From positions 1 to 55,781 of the forward strand of contig CAYYYP010000019.1 of assembly GCA_964475985.1 (NCBI GenBank): a stretch of 55,781 bases of DNA, read 5' to 3'. Origin of the DNA: CAYYYP01 sp964475985 (GTDB taxonomy: Bacteria > Bdellovibrionota > UBA1018 > CAYHWW01). This document shows positions 16,841 to 25,551 of the stretch, piece by piece (within the stretch, counting starts at the first letter, position 1; every line of letters begins with the position of its first letter). A program made the translations under genes and the position numbers. Under the pieces are notes generated by a model. The model saw nothing but the letters and a program-made list of their open reading frames with translations. It was not told the origin of the DNA and ran no database searches.

Positions 16841-18394
16841 ATGTCAACCATAGATCCCAATCGCCAACGCGACGCCGAAAATCTAACGAGAAGGCGGCTG
16901 CTTGAGGAAAAACGCGCCCGGGATCTAGATGAGGTTGAATCGGCCTTTAACTCGCAAGTAAAGCAATCGGCAGAGCGTCGTGGGGAAGAAATCCGTAGGG
17001 TTCGCGAAAATGAAAGTGAAGCTATCCGTAACGCAGAAGCCGATGCCGATCACAAAGTGACGCTGGCCTCCCAAGCCGCGGATAACCAGATCCGGAATTT
17101 TAAAAATCAGACCTACAACCTCACCCAGGATGCTTCCAAAAATTTTCAAGAAAAAGCTAGATATCTAGAACAAGCTACGCGCTCCATGGACGAGGAACGA
17201 AATCACCTCACCGCCGCCCATGCGGATGCGATGAAAAAACTTCAGGAAGAAAACCAAGCGCGCCGTAGCGAGATTAAAAACAAGTACGGCTCGGAATCAA
17301 ACGTGGCCATGATGCAAGCCAACCACACGCTAAAGGCCCAATCTAAAGCGGAAGCGGACGCCTTAAACCAGTTGCAACAAAGCTACCGCCAAAAGAAAGA
17401 ACTGCTAGAGACCGAAGGCAAGATTCAATACATGAAACTTGCGGACAATAACAAACGGCTCCAGGAAGAGCTCACACAGCAGTCATCCCTCATGGAAGGC
17501 AGCGAACGAGATAAACAAAACAAGATTCAGGAAGACAGTGCTAGGCGTTACAATTTGACGCTTGCGAAATCTCAGGCGCAAATGGAAGCCCTGCGGGCAA
17601 AGGAGCGCCAAGCACTTCATGAACTTACGCAAAAAAGTGAAGCTGACTTACACAAGCTTCAATATCACCTAGCCCAGGAAGAGGGCCGTGAATTAAAAAC
17701 TAATCAGGACAAAATTCAAAAATCAAAAGAGATGACCTTCAAGGAAGTTCAACATTTAGAAAATACGCTAGAATCCCAGCGAAAGCTGCTGGAACGCGAT
17801 CACTTTAAAAAAATATCTGATTTGCGCAAAAACAATGAATCAACCCAAGACCTCTATACCCAGCAGTCCCAAGGGGTAAAGGAAAAGGCCAATAAAGATT
17901 ATTTAGCCCAAAACCGGGATTTGCGGCAAAAACATGACGCAAGCTTGGATCAGACGCGTCAGCTACTAGCCAAGGACATCGCTACATTAAACGATCACGC
18001 ACTAAATCAAATTGAATCGGCAAAGCTTGAAACCTCACAAAAAGTTTCCGATATTTACACCAAGTCTTCCGACCCCTTCTACCGTTTGCGTCAGCTTGAA
18101 GTGAAAGTTGAAGACACTCCGGAGGCCCTCATTCTAAAGGTCCCTGTACCGGAATACGAAAAGGATTCGGTGAAGGTTACGGCTAATAAAAATAGTATCA
18201 CCGTAACCGGTACCAGGCGCTTTGAATCCAAGGCCGAAGTTTTACCTGGCCATTCGGCATCCACCCACTCCTATCAAAGTTTCTCAGAGACCTTCAATAC
18301 TCAAGCCGCCCTTGACCTCTCGAAACTAGAGCGGGAATACGCGCAAGGGGTGCTTAAATTCACTTTACCTAAACGCGGCTTTGGACCCGCATGA
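16841..18394 (+). CDS. Long coiled coil fused to C-terminal Hsp20/alpha-crystallin domain
   Basis: 517 residues. Residues about 10-400 are rich in Glu, Lys, Gln, Ala and Arg with heptad-like hydrophobic spacing and almost no proline or glycine, which predicts a very long coiled coil. From about 417 on, the sequence changes to beta strands: KVEDTPEALILKVPVPEYEKDSVKVTANK, then SITVTGTRRF, then YAQGVLKFTLPK. These match the ordering of an alpha-crystallin domain (strands with the V-V-A-N/D-L-T-V-G pattern and the GVL-LTLPK ending in place of GVL-I-IPK). Small heat-shock proteins normally have N-terminal arms of 20-100 residues, so a 400-residue coil is unusual. It may act as a filament- or scaffold-forming holdase. 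It overlaps the next gene by four bases. Confidence 0.75.
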   Translation: MSTIDPNRQRDAENLTRRRLLEEKRARDLDEVESAFNSQVKQSAERRGEEIRRVRENESEAIRNAEADADHKVTLASQAADNQIRNFKNQTYNLTQDASKNFQEKARYLEQATRSMDEERNHLTAAHADAMKKLQEENQARRSEIKNKYGSESNVAMMQANHTLKAQSKAEADALNQLQQSYRQKKELLETEGKIQYMKLADNNKRLQEELTQQSSLMEGSERDKQNKIQEDSARRYNLTLAKSQAQMEALRAKERQALHELTQKSEADLHKLQYHLAQEEGRELKTNQDKIQKSKEMTFKEVQHLENTLESQRKLLERDHFKKISDLRKNNESTQDLYTQQSQGVKEKANKDYLAQNRDLRQKHDASLDQTRQLLAKDIATLNDHALNQIESAKLETSQKVSDIYTKSSDPFYRLRQLEVKVEDTPEALILKVPVPEYEKDSVKVTANKNSITVTGTRRFESKAEVLPGHSASTHSYQSFSETFNTQAALDLSKLEREYAQGVLKFTLPKRGFGPA

Positions 18395-20325
18395 AGGCTT
18401 CCACATCCCGAAAAATTCTTTTTGGCGTAGCCGTCCTGGGAAGTTTTTCGGCAACGCTTTTTTCCCGGAAATCCTTGAGCCCTAGTCGAACGCCCAGCAG
18501 TTATGCAGAAAGCGTTGAAATGAGCATGGATGATTTTCGCGGCGGTGGCATGGGCGGAAGTCCAGGAGCGGGTACCGGCGCTGGGTATGGAACAAATATC
18601 TCTCCGCGGGGACCGGAAAGCCCGCTTGCTCCCGAATGCCACTCGGAACCCAACTCCATAAATTTTTCGGAAGGCACTTGGGTTATCCAAAGCGAAGTGG
18701 ATCACGGAGGTGGAGCATCCCGTTTTTTCATCGGCGCAAGGATCCCCGAGCGTAACGGCATCGTGAATCCAGAAGATGCCCATTACCGGTTCCTGTCTAC
18801 AAATATAAATTGTTTACGAAGCCGATATAACCTTGAGCGTCAGATGAGCCAATCCGTGCAAAGGCGCACGGAAAGATCGTTTCAACCAAGTGCCCATCGC
18901 CCCTACTGTGATCAATCACCCGAAAGTTTATCCAGGCGTTACGAGCATGCGCTGGAGTGTCCCATTGAAAGAAGTGTCACTCAAGAGGAAGGTTTCTACA
19001 GTACCTCAACGGCCCTTAGAGCCAGCTCCTCCACTGATCTTGCGCAATTAATCACTCAAGCCGGGCGCCCTTCAAACGTCTTTCCACCCCACGCCTTTTC
19101 TAAGTTTACTTTTTTTTTAAGTCCTTTGGGCAATACGGCCACGCGGCGAGCGCCGCAAACCACGGGGCTTTATTTACTTAAAATTGAGAACCGCACCGTG
19201 GTTGACGGTTTTGAAATCCCGTTCATCCTAAAACAGCTCTCAGCTTTGGAACTAGATCTTGGCGATACCCCAGACCCCGACTTAAATCGAAGATTAAGGG
19301 AACTTTACGGACAACTGCTCCCCGACGGTTCCAACTACGCGGCCATCGCCGAAATTTTATACAGCTACGTTTTTTCTTCCCGCGAACACGGTCGAATTCA
19401 AGAGGACTGGGTGATCAACAACAACGGCGCTTCTGGCACTTACGCAAGAACGCTGCTGAATACTTCGGCCCGGACGTTAAAATCCCATTGGGACGAACTT
19501 TTACGGATCAACTCCTTAGCGTCTCTGCAAAGTAGTTCAGTATCTCAGCCACAGATTTTAAATTCGCTCCCTGCGCTAGGCCCTGCGGCCACCATGGTTG
19601 ACGTTTCAACCCAGGGGGAAGCTCATCGCCTTATCATTGAAAGTTTTGCCAACCGCCGCGTGGGGCCTGAGTGGGTGCGTTTCCTAAAAACCTACGCTCA
19701 ACTCATCCTAGATTTCACCGCCAAAGATGTGGTGAATATCGTAGGAACTTCGGCCCAAGAAAACGAACATAGGCTTTGGGCTACGGCCTATTGGTGGGGC
19801 GCAAGGCGGCTTTTGCTTGCCCTTGGCTGTGGGTTTGACGGCTCAAGCAGCCACGTCGAACCACTCGTAATTTTACAGTATCAACAACAAACATGCAGAC
19901 GTTACTTTGCAAGCAGTGCCCACGGCAGACTTGGTGTTTCACCCTTAGATGCGCGGAAAATTCAGAATTTCCTTATCTTTGCTTCCCGCCGGGAGCGCGC
20001 CCGTTATTTTACGAATTTTACCGGTCAGTTCCGCACTCGGGCGAGCCTGCAAAGGGGCTTAAGCAGTATGACGGAAGAATTAGTTTCGCTCTTAGTGCAT
20101 GAATACTTAAATGTCCGTGCCGAGCTTGAAACTAGGCAAATGCTATTATGGACAGATCTTATTCCGCTGCAAGCCGAGGTACATCCAGCGGAAGTTTCCG
20201 ATGAAGAGCTACTCAGAAACGAGCGCCAGGCACTTCGTGACTTTTTACGTAGGCTCTCAGCCGCCTCTCGCTCCTTGGACCCTAGCATCCAAGGCTATTT
20301 AAACTGGGCTATTTCTTTAGAATAA
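18391..20325 (+). CDS. Large exported protein of unknown function
   Basis: 644 residues, starting at an ATG overlapping the Hsp20 gene stop by four bases. A short hydrophobic N-terminal segment (ILFGVAVLGSFSATLFS) after a basic start can act as signal peptide or anchor. Next comes a glycine-rich linker (GGGMGGSPGAGTGAGYGTN), then a mixed alpha/beta body with several cysteines. No catalytic motif or known family is recognised. The tight overlap with a cytoplasmic-looking chaperone-type gene is striking: the coiled-coil/Hsp20 protein could hold this protein before export, but this is speculation. Confidence 0.6.
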   Translation: MKASTSRKILFGVAVLGSFSATLFSRKSLSPSRTPSSYAESVEMSMDDFRGGGMGGSPGAGTGAGYGTNISPRGPESPLAPECHSEPNSINFSEGTWVIQSEVDHGGGASRFFIGARIPERNGIVNPEDAHYRFLSTNINCLRSRYNLERQMSQSVQRRTERSFQPSAHRPYCDQSPESLSRRYEHALECPIERSVTQEEGFYSTSTALRASSSTDLAQLITQAGRPSNVFPPHAFSKFTFFLSPLGNTATRRAPQTTGLYLLKIENRTVVDGFEIPFILKQLSALELDLGDTPDPDLNRRLRELYGQLLPDGSNYAAIAEILYSYVFSSREHGRIQEDWVINNNGASGTYARTLLNTSARTLKSHWDELLRINSLASLQSSSVSQPQILNSLPALGPAATMVDVSTQGEAHRLIIESFANRRVGPEWVRFLKTYAQLILDFTAKDVVNIVGTSAQENEHRLWATAYWWGARRLLLALGCGFDGSSSHVEPLVILQYQQQTCRRYFASSAHGRLGVSPLDARKIQNFLIFASRRERARYFTNFTGQFRTRASLQRGLSSMTEELVSLLVHEYLNVRAELETRQMLLWTDLIPLQAEVHPAEVSDEELLRNERQALRDFLRRLSAASRSLDPSIQGYLNWAISLE

Positions 20326-20488
20326 GTTCTTCTAGTTCGGCGATCATGACGTGAAGCCTACTTTGAATGAATTTTGCTTCTTTTACTTGGCTTTCAAACT
20401 GATCCAAGTCGTTTTTGAATTTTAAGAGCGCCTTAGGCAAGCAAGGGGCTTCATTTTCTTTCGTAACTACTTCAGCAACTTCCGTCAT
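20309..20488 (-). CDS. Small coiled-coil hypothetical protein
   Basis: 59 residues from the ATG at 20488, which has GGAAG six bases upstream; the frame also allows a start at 20503. The sequence is acidic and helical, with a regular heptad-like pattern near the end (LLKFKNDLDQFESQVKEAKF and IAELEELILKK). It overlaps the convergent 18391-20325 gene tail-to-tail by 17 bases. Composition and ribosome site favour a real gene, but it is short and has no recognised relatives. Confidence 0.45.
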   Translation of the reverse strand: MTEVAEVVTKENEAPCLPKALLKFKNDLDQFESQVKEAKFIQSRLHVMIAELEELILKK

Positions 20489-20660
20489 TCGCGGCTTCCA
20501 CATACAGCACCAACTCTTTCTTCAGCAACAACATCAACCGATGGACACGTTTAGACTTAAAGCAAAAGAAGTGCCCACGGTTTTCCTGGCTCCCCATAGG
20601 ATCAAATCGATTTTACGGGGGACTGCGGTGCTCCTAAGCCCAGAAATGCCGTCAATTCTT

Positions 20661-20689
20661 TTGACACCTGTTTAGGGCTCGCCAGTAAA
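20661..20689 (+). promoter_or_regulatory. Candidate promoter of the HD-GYP gene
   Basis: A perfect TTGACA at 20661-20666 is followed after 17 bases by AGTAAA (20684-20689), a weak -10. It lies about 25 bases before the ATG, so the leader would be short. Confidence 0.35.
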
Positions 20690-20714
20690 AGCAGAAAACG
20701 ATTAAACTATTTCT

Positions 20715-21758
20715 ATGGATAACCGCATCCCTGCCCCAGCCCCCCTCATGGGTGCTTTGGATTCTTATTATAAAAATCTAACCTACGCCAATGCGGCCAA
20801 GAAAAAATATGTCGCCATTCCCATTGAACTCATCAACGTGGACGCCATCCCTGATTTAAGCCTATATCTTGAAGGTTCCATCCCGGACTTAGCCAGAAAT
20901 GAACTAAAATTATTTAGACCTAAGGGTTCCTTCGTGAGCCAGGTTGAAATTAAAAACTTAATTCAGAATAAAGTTCAAAGTATTTTTATTGAGCTTTCGG
21001 ACGCAAAGTTTTTCAATGCCTACGCGGAAGGTCTGCTCGCTTCCCTACCCTCAGGTACTACGTTAGCTGATCCTAAAAAAATTGCGTTGTTGCAGACCAG
21101 TGCCCTTAACGTGATGCAGGACGTGATGGCGGACCCAAGCACCGAGAACATCAAACGAGCTGTAAAAAGCGTTTCTGGTTTTGTGTATGTTCTTATGCGC
21201 GATCCTAAGGCCTACGGCATGCTTCTTCAATTATCAAACCATGACCACTACACACTTCAGCACTCCGTTGGTGTTGCTACGAACGCACTCATTTTGGGGC
21301 GAAAACTTGGCATCTCAGCCGAGGCCGACCTGATTGAGCTTGGCACGGGAGCCCTTCTGCACGACATCGGGAAAACCAAGGTCGACCCTAAGATCATTAA
21401 TAAAGGCGGCCCGCTCGACGAAACGGAATGGGAAGAAATGAAACAACACGCAAAATGGGGTTACGATATTATTCAAGATAACCCCGATGTGGGAGTAAGG
21501 GCGAAGCTTGCCATTTTGCAACACCACGAAGAACCAGCCGGCGGAGGCTACCCCCTGGGGCTTAAGGCAAACGAGATAGATCTTTACGCAAAGATCGTAA
21601 CGATCAGTGACATCTATAATGCCCTTACCACCGATCGCACCTATTCGTCAGCTAAGCAGCCCTTTGAAGCGTTTCAAATCATAAAAAGCAAACTTCACCA
21701 TAAGGTTGAGGATGCTCTCTTTGGCGCCATGGTCATGATCTATGGTGGTCAAAAGTAA
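20715..21758 (+). CDS. HD-GYP domain protein, cyclic-di-GMP phosphodiesterase-like
   Basis: 347 residues, no signal peptide. An N-terminal about 160-residue domain of unknown type is followed by the HD-GYP domain (about 175-340). Metal-ligand positions are kept: H183, H216-D217 with K220 (HDIGK), H245, H270-H271, D299. The signature normally read HHExxDGxGYP is HHEEPAGGGYP here, so its aspartate is alanine (A275). HD-GYP enzymes hydrolyse c-di-GMP or related cyclic dinucleotides. Activity is likely but not certain given this change. A PilZ protein gene 2.6 kb away provides a possible c-di-GMP receptor. Confidence 0.88.
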   Translation: MDNRIPAPAPLMGALDSYYKNLTYANAAKKKYVAIPIELINVDAIPDLSLYLEGSIPDLARNELKLFRPKGSFVSQVEIKNLIQNKVQSIFIELSDAKFFNAYAEGLLASLPSGTTLADPKKIALLQTSALNVMQDVMADPSTENIKRAVKSVSGFVYVLMRDPKAYGMLLQLSNHDHYTLQHSVGVATNALILGRKLGISAEADLIELGTGALLHDIGKTKVDPKIINKGGPLDETEWEEMKQHAKWGYDIIQDNPDVGVRAKLAILQHHEEPAGGGYPLGLKANEIDLYAKIVTISDIYNALTTDRTYSSAKQPFEAFQIIKSKLHHKVEDALFGAMVMIYGGQK

Positions 21759-21770
21759 ATAGTAGAAAGT

Positions 21771-22133
21771 TTAACTTTCGTCGTCGGAAGTTTTCTTTTC
21801 GGTGCTCGACTTTGAGGAAACTTTTACGGGCTCAAAGGAAAACTCCACATTCACCCTCAGTTTACGACCGTCTACGAATTTTTTCAGCTCCGAGGGCACG
21901 TCAATTTTTGAAAGAACCCCCACCATTTCTTTGACTAGGAGGCCCAGGAATTCTTGTTTTTGTTTATTGGCATTTTCAAGAAGTCCCGTAAGTAGTTCTT
22001 TAGGTAGTTTGAGATCACCTAAGGTATTTCGAACTGCCTCTTCCGTAAGAAATAGGGTACCTACGCCAGTTAAGACGACCTTTTTAATCGCATCACTCAA
22101 CTGACTTTTAATATCTTCTGGTTTTGCCATCAT
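21771..22133 (-). CDS. Hypothetical helical protein
   Basis: 120 residues. Mostly helical (IKSQLSDAIKKVVLTGVGTLFL, LLENANKQKQEFLGLLVKEM) with a short strand segment and a serine/lysine/aspartate-rich tail. It begins four bases inside the end of the SRPBCC gene upstream, so the pair is translationally coupled. The pattern is similar to small proteins annotated in deltaproteobacteria next to SRPBCC genes, but I cannot name a family. It converges with the HD-GYP gene 12 bases away. Confidence 0.6.
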   Translation of the reverse strand: MMAKPEDIKSQLSDAIKKVVLTGVGTLFLTEEAVRNTLGDLKLPKELLTGLLENANKQKQEFLGLLVKEMVGVLSKIDVPSELKKFVDGRKLRVNVEFSFEPVKVSSKSSTEKKTSDDES

Positions 22134-22579
22134 GAACCTACCCCGATTTTTTTCGCTCGTTTTTCAAAGGCTGAGAGCATGGAAGGAAGGCTGCTCTTCA
22201 CTAGACCAGAAAGCATAAAACTAGGAACGGGAATTTTAAAATCCAGATTGAGCTCGTAGGTCACATCGGTTTTCTGGGTGCCCTTTGGTTCAAGGATCCA
22301 TTTTCCAGAATTGACTTTCATGAAATTGCTTTCCACTAGACTCCATTCAAGGCCGCCTGAGCTTCGAACATGATCCAGTACATATTGCATTTCTTTAGAA
22401 AGAATCTCCAGAGTGTAGGCTACCCGAACGTAATTTTTCCCCCCGGACTCTTTGCGTTCCAAAACTTTTGCGTTTTTCATTCCATCAACAAACTTTGGAT
22501 AGGACTCGTAATCCTCAATGACCTTGAGGAGCTCCGTCGGGCCCACGTCCATAGTTACAGTTTTTTTTGCTTCAGCCAT
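22130..22579 (-). CDS. SRPBCC-superfamily lipid- or ligand-binding protein
   Basis: 149 residues, the usual size of single-domain START/polyketide-cyclase-like proteins. It shows the family layout: an N-terminal strand (KTVTMDVGPTELLKVIEDYESYPKFVDGM), a run of beta strands with the W in GLEWSLVESNFMKVNSGKWILEP, and a long C-terminal helix (KSSLPSMLSAFEKRAKKIG). The DYESYPKFV motif resembles the coenzyme-Q-binding/RatA-like branch. The ligand is unknown. It follows glpX by 24 bases on the same strand and overlaps the next gene by four bases. Confidence 0.8.
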   Translation of the reverse strand: MAEAKKTVTMDVGPTELLKVIEDYESYPKFVDGMKNAKVLERKESGGKNYVRVAYTLEILSKEMQYVLDHVRSSGGLEWSLVESNFMKVNSGKWILEPKGTQKTDVTYELNLDFKIPVPSFMLSGLVKSSLPSMLSAFEKRAKKIGVGS

Positions 22580-22603
22580 GAACGATTCCTTTTTAGATTC
22601 AGA

Positions 22604-23557
22604 TTACAACCGTGGTTTGCGATCAAAGTGATGTGTAGCTTCAATGTAGCGAGTGGTTCCTGATTCTGAACGCATCACTACGGAATGGGTGTAAGCACCA
22701 CCACCAAAGAATCGAACGCCATTTAAAAATGGGCCAGGGGTAACACCAGTTGCGCAGAACATGACGTGGCCAGAGGCGAGCTCTTCAATGCCATAAATTT
22801 TATGGATGTCTTGAATGCCCATGCGGCGAGCGCGTTCAACTTCATCCGTATTTCGAGGTTTTAAACGACCTTGAAAATCACCACCAACGCAGCGCAGTGC
22901 AGCTGCCGCAATAACCCCTTCTGGTGCACCACCCGTGCCCATGAGAACATCCACACCGGAGTCGGGCTTGCAGGTAGAAATCGCCGCTGAAACATCACCA
23001 TCCCCGATCAACCAAATGCGGGCGCCGGTACGTCTCACCTCTTCAATGAGATCGGCATGCCTTGGCCGATCCAAAATGATAACCGTAAGATCATCCATAT
23101 TTTTCTTCTTCGCGCGCGCAATTTCGCGCAGGTTTTCGGTGGGCGTACGGGAGAGATCAATGGCGCCCTTGGCGTCGGGACCAACGGCGATCTTTTCCAT
23201 GTAGGTATCCGGGGCATGTAGAAACCCCCCCTCCTCAGCAATGGCAATCACTGAAATGCTGTTCGTGCCGCCCCGGGCGCAGACCGTCGTACCCTCCAGG
23301 GGATCAAGCGCCAAATCCAGCGCTACACCTTGGCCCTTGCCCACTTTTTCGCCAATATAAAGCATAGGCGCTTCATCACGTTCACCTTCACCGATGACGA
23401 CTCTTCCATCAAACTGAATGGAATTGAGCATGCGACGCATCGCATCGACAGCCGCTTGATCCGCCGCTTTCTCATCACCTCGCCCCATGAGCCTTGCGGC
23501 GGCGATTGAGGCCATCTCCGTTACCCGTACAAATTCTAGCGCGAAATTTCTATCCAT
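22604..23557 (-). CDS. glpX: Fructose-1,6-bisphosphatase class II
   Basis: 317 residues, normal for GlpX. Dephosphorylates fructose 1,6-bisphosphate in gluconeogenesis with Mn or Mg. Visible family motifs: DGRVVIGEGERDEAPMLYIG near residue 55 (metal and catalytic acids), ALDPLEGTTVCARGGTNSISV, IGDGDVSAAI, and MGTGGAPEGVIAAAALRCVGG. It overlaps the deoxynucleoside kinase gene upstream by 22 bases, so expression is probably coupled. Confidence 0.95.
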   Translation of the reverse strand: MDRNFALEFVRVTEMASIAAARLMGRGDEKAADQAAVDAMRRMLNSIQFDGRVVIGEGERDEAPMLYIGEKVGKGQGVALDLALDPLEGTTVCARGGTNSISVIAIAEEGGFLHAPDTYMEKIAVGPDAKGAIDLSRTPTENLREIARAKKKNMDDLTVIILDRPRHADLIEEVRRTGARIWLIGDGDVSAAISTCKPDSGVDVLMGTGGAPEGVIAAAALRCVGGDFQGRLKPRNTDEVERARRMGIQDIHKIYGIEELASGHVMFCATGVTPGPFLNGVRFFGGGAYTHSVVMRSESGTTRYIEATHHFDRKPRL

Positions 23558-24276
23558 TGTGGATTCTCCGTTCGTTGGGCAGAGTGCCTCGTCATCTTGG
23601 TTTCAAAGGACTCCATCGCCTTAGCACCGATGGGAGCTAAAGAAATTTGAATCTGGGACAGAATCTGCTCAAAATCATCTGGTCTTGCAACAAAATCTAA
23701 ATCATCGCTATCAATGCGGACTTTTTTCCCTAAATCGTAACGATCAAACCAATCATCGTAGTGTCGCTCAAGGCTCACGAGGTACTCATCGGGAATGGCC
23801 GACTCATAGGACCTACCCCGTTTAGCAATTTGTGATTTCAACTGCGGAAGTGATTTGCGCAGATAAACGATTAGATCTGGCGGATTGAGCAAACCTACCA
23901 TGGAACGATAAAGCTCAAGGTAGTTTTGGTAGTCCCGCTCTTCGATATGACCTGAGTCATAGAGATTCCTCGCAAAGATATGGGCGTCTTCGTAGAGGCT
24001 TCGATCCTGGATGGCGCTATATTTGTTCCGCTGAATTGCTTGGTGCGCCTTAAAGCGCGTGTTGAGGAAAAAAACCTGGAGCGGGAAGGACCAACGATGC
24101 ATGTCTTGATAAAAATCCGCTAAGTAGGGATTGTTGGTCACCTCTTCATGGTGGGCCTGCCAGTTAAGCCTCGTGGCTAAGAGCTGCGTAAGGGTGGTTT
24201 TGCCACAACCAATATTGCCCGCAATGGCTACGAAATAGGGCTTTGTCGAAAGACTTGCTTCCTGCGATACCACCAT
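23536..24276 (-). CDS. Deoxynucleoside kinase
   Basis: 246 residues. Phosphorylates deoxynucleosides for salvage. The P-loop AGNIGCGKTTL, the QDRSLYEDAHIFARNLY motif (the DRS signature with catalytic acidic residue nearby) and the lid-region arginines (KRGRSYESAIPDEYLVSLERHYDDWF) are typical of the deoxyadenosine/deoxyguanosine/deoxycytidine kinase family. Which base it prefers cannot be told by eye. It overlaps glpX by 22 bases. A salvage kinase fits a cell that consumes host or environmental DNA, but that is inference. Confidence 0.88.
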   Translation of the reverse strand: MVVSQEASLSTKPYFVAIAGNIGCGKTTLTQLLATRLNWQAHHEEVTNNPYLADFYQDMHRWSFPLQVFFLNTRFKAHQAIQRNKYSAIQDRSLYEDAHIFARNLYDSGHIEERDYQNYLELYRSMVGLLNPPDLIVYLRKSLPQLKSQIAKRGRSYESAIPDEYLVSLERHYDDWFDRYDLGKKVRIDSDDLDFVARPDDFEQILSQIQISLAPIGAKAMESFETKMTRHSAQRTENPQWIEISR

Positions 24277-24352
24277 GAACCATTTTCCCCCTGCAGGCAG
24301 TTATCCCCGCTGGAAAATTAAATGTCAATCTCAGGCGCGGGAAGCCATGGGC

Positions 24353-25372
24353 CTAAAAATTTCTGAGCAGCCTTCGTAGAAGGTTTTGTTTTGTCTTTAG
24401 ATCCATCGTGGAAGCCATGATCAATGCGTGGGCAAAATCCACTTTTGAGGGGTCAACCTTAGGGTCCATAGCAAGATTGAGTTGCTCAAGGGATACCGGA
24501 CCTAGTTCTGCACCCGCCGATAAAATACGATCGGCCCCGGCGCTCTGGATGAGTCCAGTTGTGAGGAATCCATCTTCGGTGATTTCCACCGTATCCGTTT
24601 GGGCAGGCTTTGGTTTGCCGGCATACCATCCACAGAAAAAATTGGAGAAGAAAACCTCAATGCTTAAGAGCTCGCCTTCATCATCGAGGCGCAAAAAGAC
24701 GTCCGTAGAACATGCGCCGTGAAACCAGAGATCAGACACCTTCAGGTTTTCCCGCACCGGCATCAGCGTTTTGCCGAGTCGATTTGGTGAAAGACACTTG
24801 CTTAACACTCCGCGCCCATAGGTGGACATACCCTCAAAACGCAGCGCAGCGCGATCACCGTAATAACCTAAGACCCTGGCCGCCACTTCGATGCTTTCAG
24901 GGTGTAAATTCAACACGCCGGTAATTACGTTACCCTCTTGCCAGAGGATTTCATCAACCTTCACGGAAAGTCCCGTTTGACTTAAATCATAAACAGAAAA
25001 TATTTTACGATTTTTAACGTCCCGGAATTGCTCACCGGAAAGCAAAAACCTTGGGTGTCGTCGACGTTCGATGAGCCGCAGGTTCGTCGCCGAATGGCCA
25101 AGGGGTTGATCGTCACTGAATTTCTGGTCAAGTAAGGCCTGCTCCATGCTTAGCGGCACAGGTACGGCTTCCGGAAAACGAGGCACCAAACGAGGTTTTA
25201 CTACCCGCTTAGGGGCGGAAGCTGAGACTTTGCGGCCAATTTTCGGCCGGGTTTTTGAACTGGGCGATTCGGGGCCGGAGCGCTTCTTCTTGGACGAAGG
25301 TGACCCAGTATTTTTTTTGCGCTGGTTTGCGCGTGAAGAAGAGGATTTGTCTACGTTCCTGGCCATAGTCAC
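24353..25372 (-). CDS. PilZ domain protein
   Basis: 339 residues. The first about 60 residues are a basic, serine/lysine/proline-rich disordered tail. A PilZ domain follows at about residues 104-190 with both c-di-GMP motifs: RRHPR (RxxxR) and DLSQTG (DxSxxG). The C-terminal about 150 residues form a separate domain that I do not recognise. PilZ proteins bind c-di-GMP and change motility, adhesion or secretion. It is divergent from pgsA, with 179 bases between. No export signal, so cytoplasmic. Confidence 0.85.
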   Translation of the reverse strand: MTMARNVDKSSSSRANQRKKNTGSPSSKKKRSGPESPSSKTRPKIGRKVSASAPKRVVKPRLVPRFPEAVPVPLSMEQALLDQKFSDDQPLGHSATNLRLIERRRHPRFLLSGEQFRDVKNRKIFSVYDLSQTGLSVKVDEILWQEGNVITGVLNLHPESIEVAARVLGYYGDRAALRFEGMSTYGRGVLSKCLSPNRLGKTLMPVRENLKVSDLWFHGACSTDVFLRLDDEGELLSIEVFFSNFFCGWYAGKPKPAQTDTVEITEDGFLTTGLIQSAGADRILSAGAELGPVSLEQLNLAMDPKVDPSKVDFAHALIMASTMDLKTKQNLLRRLLRNF

Positions 25373-25551
25373 GTTAGTCCTTGTCTCTATGATAACAATC
25401 TTGTCTTCATCATGCCCTAAATTTTTTTAGTTCAGGTACTTTCTGCCGTTTTTTACCGAACCATCGGCATTTTGTACTTTACGGAATTGACAGAAAGTCC
25501 AAGTGCAGACAGTTTCTTTAAGTATGATGGATTTCCCCTGAGGTATATCAA

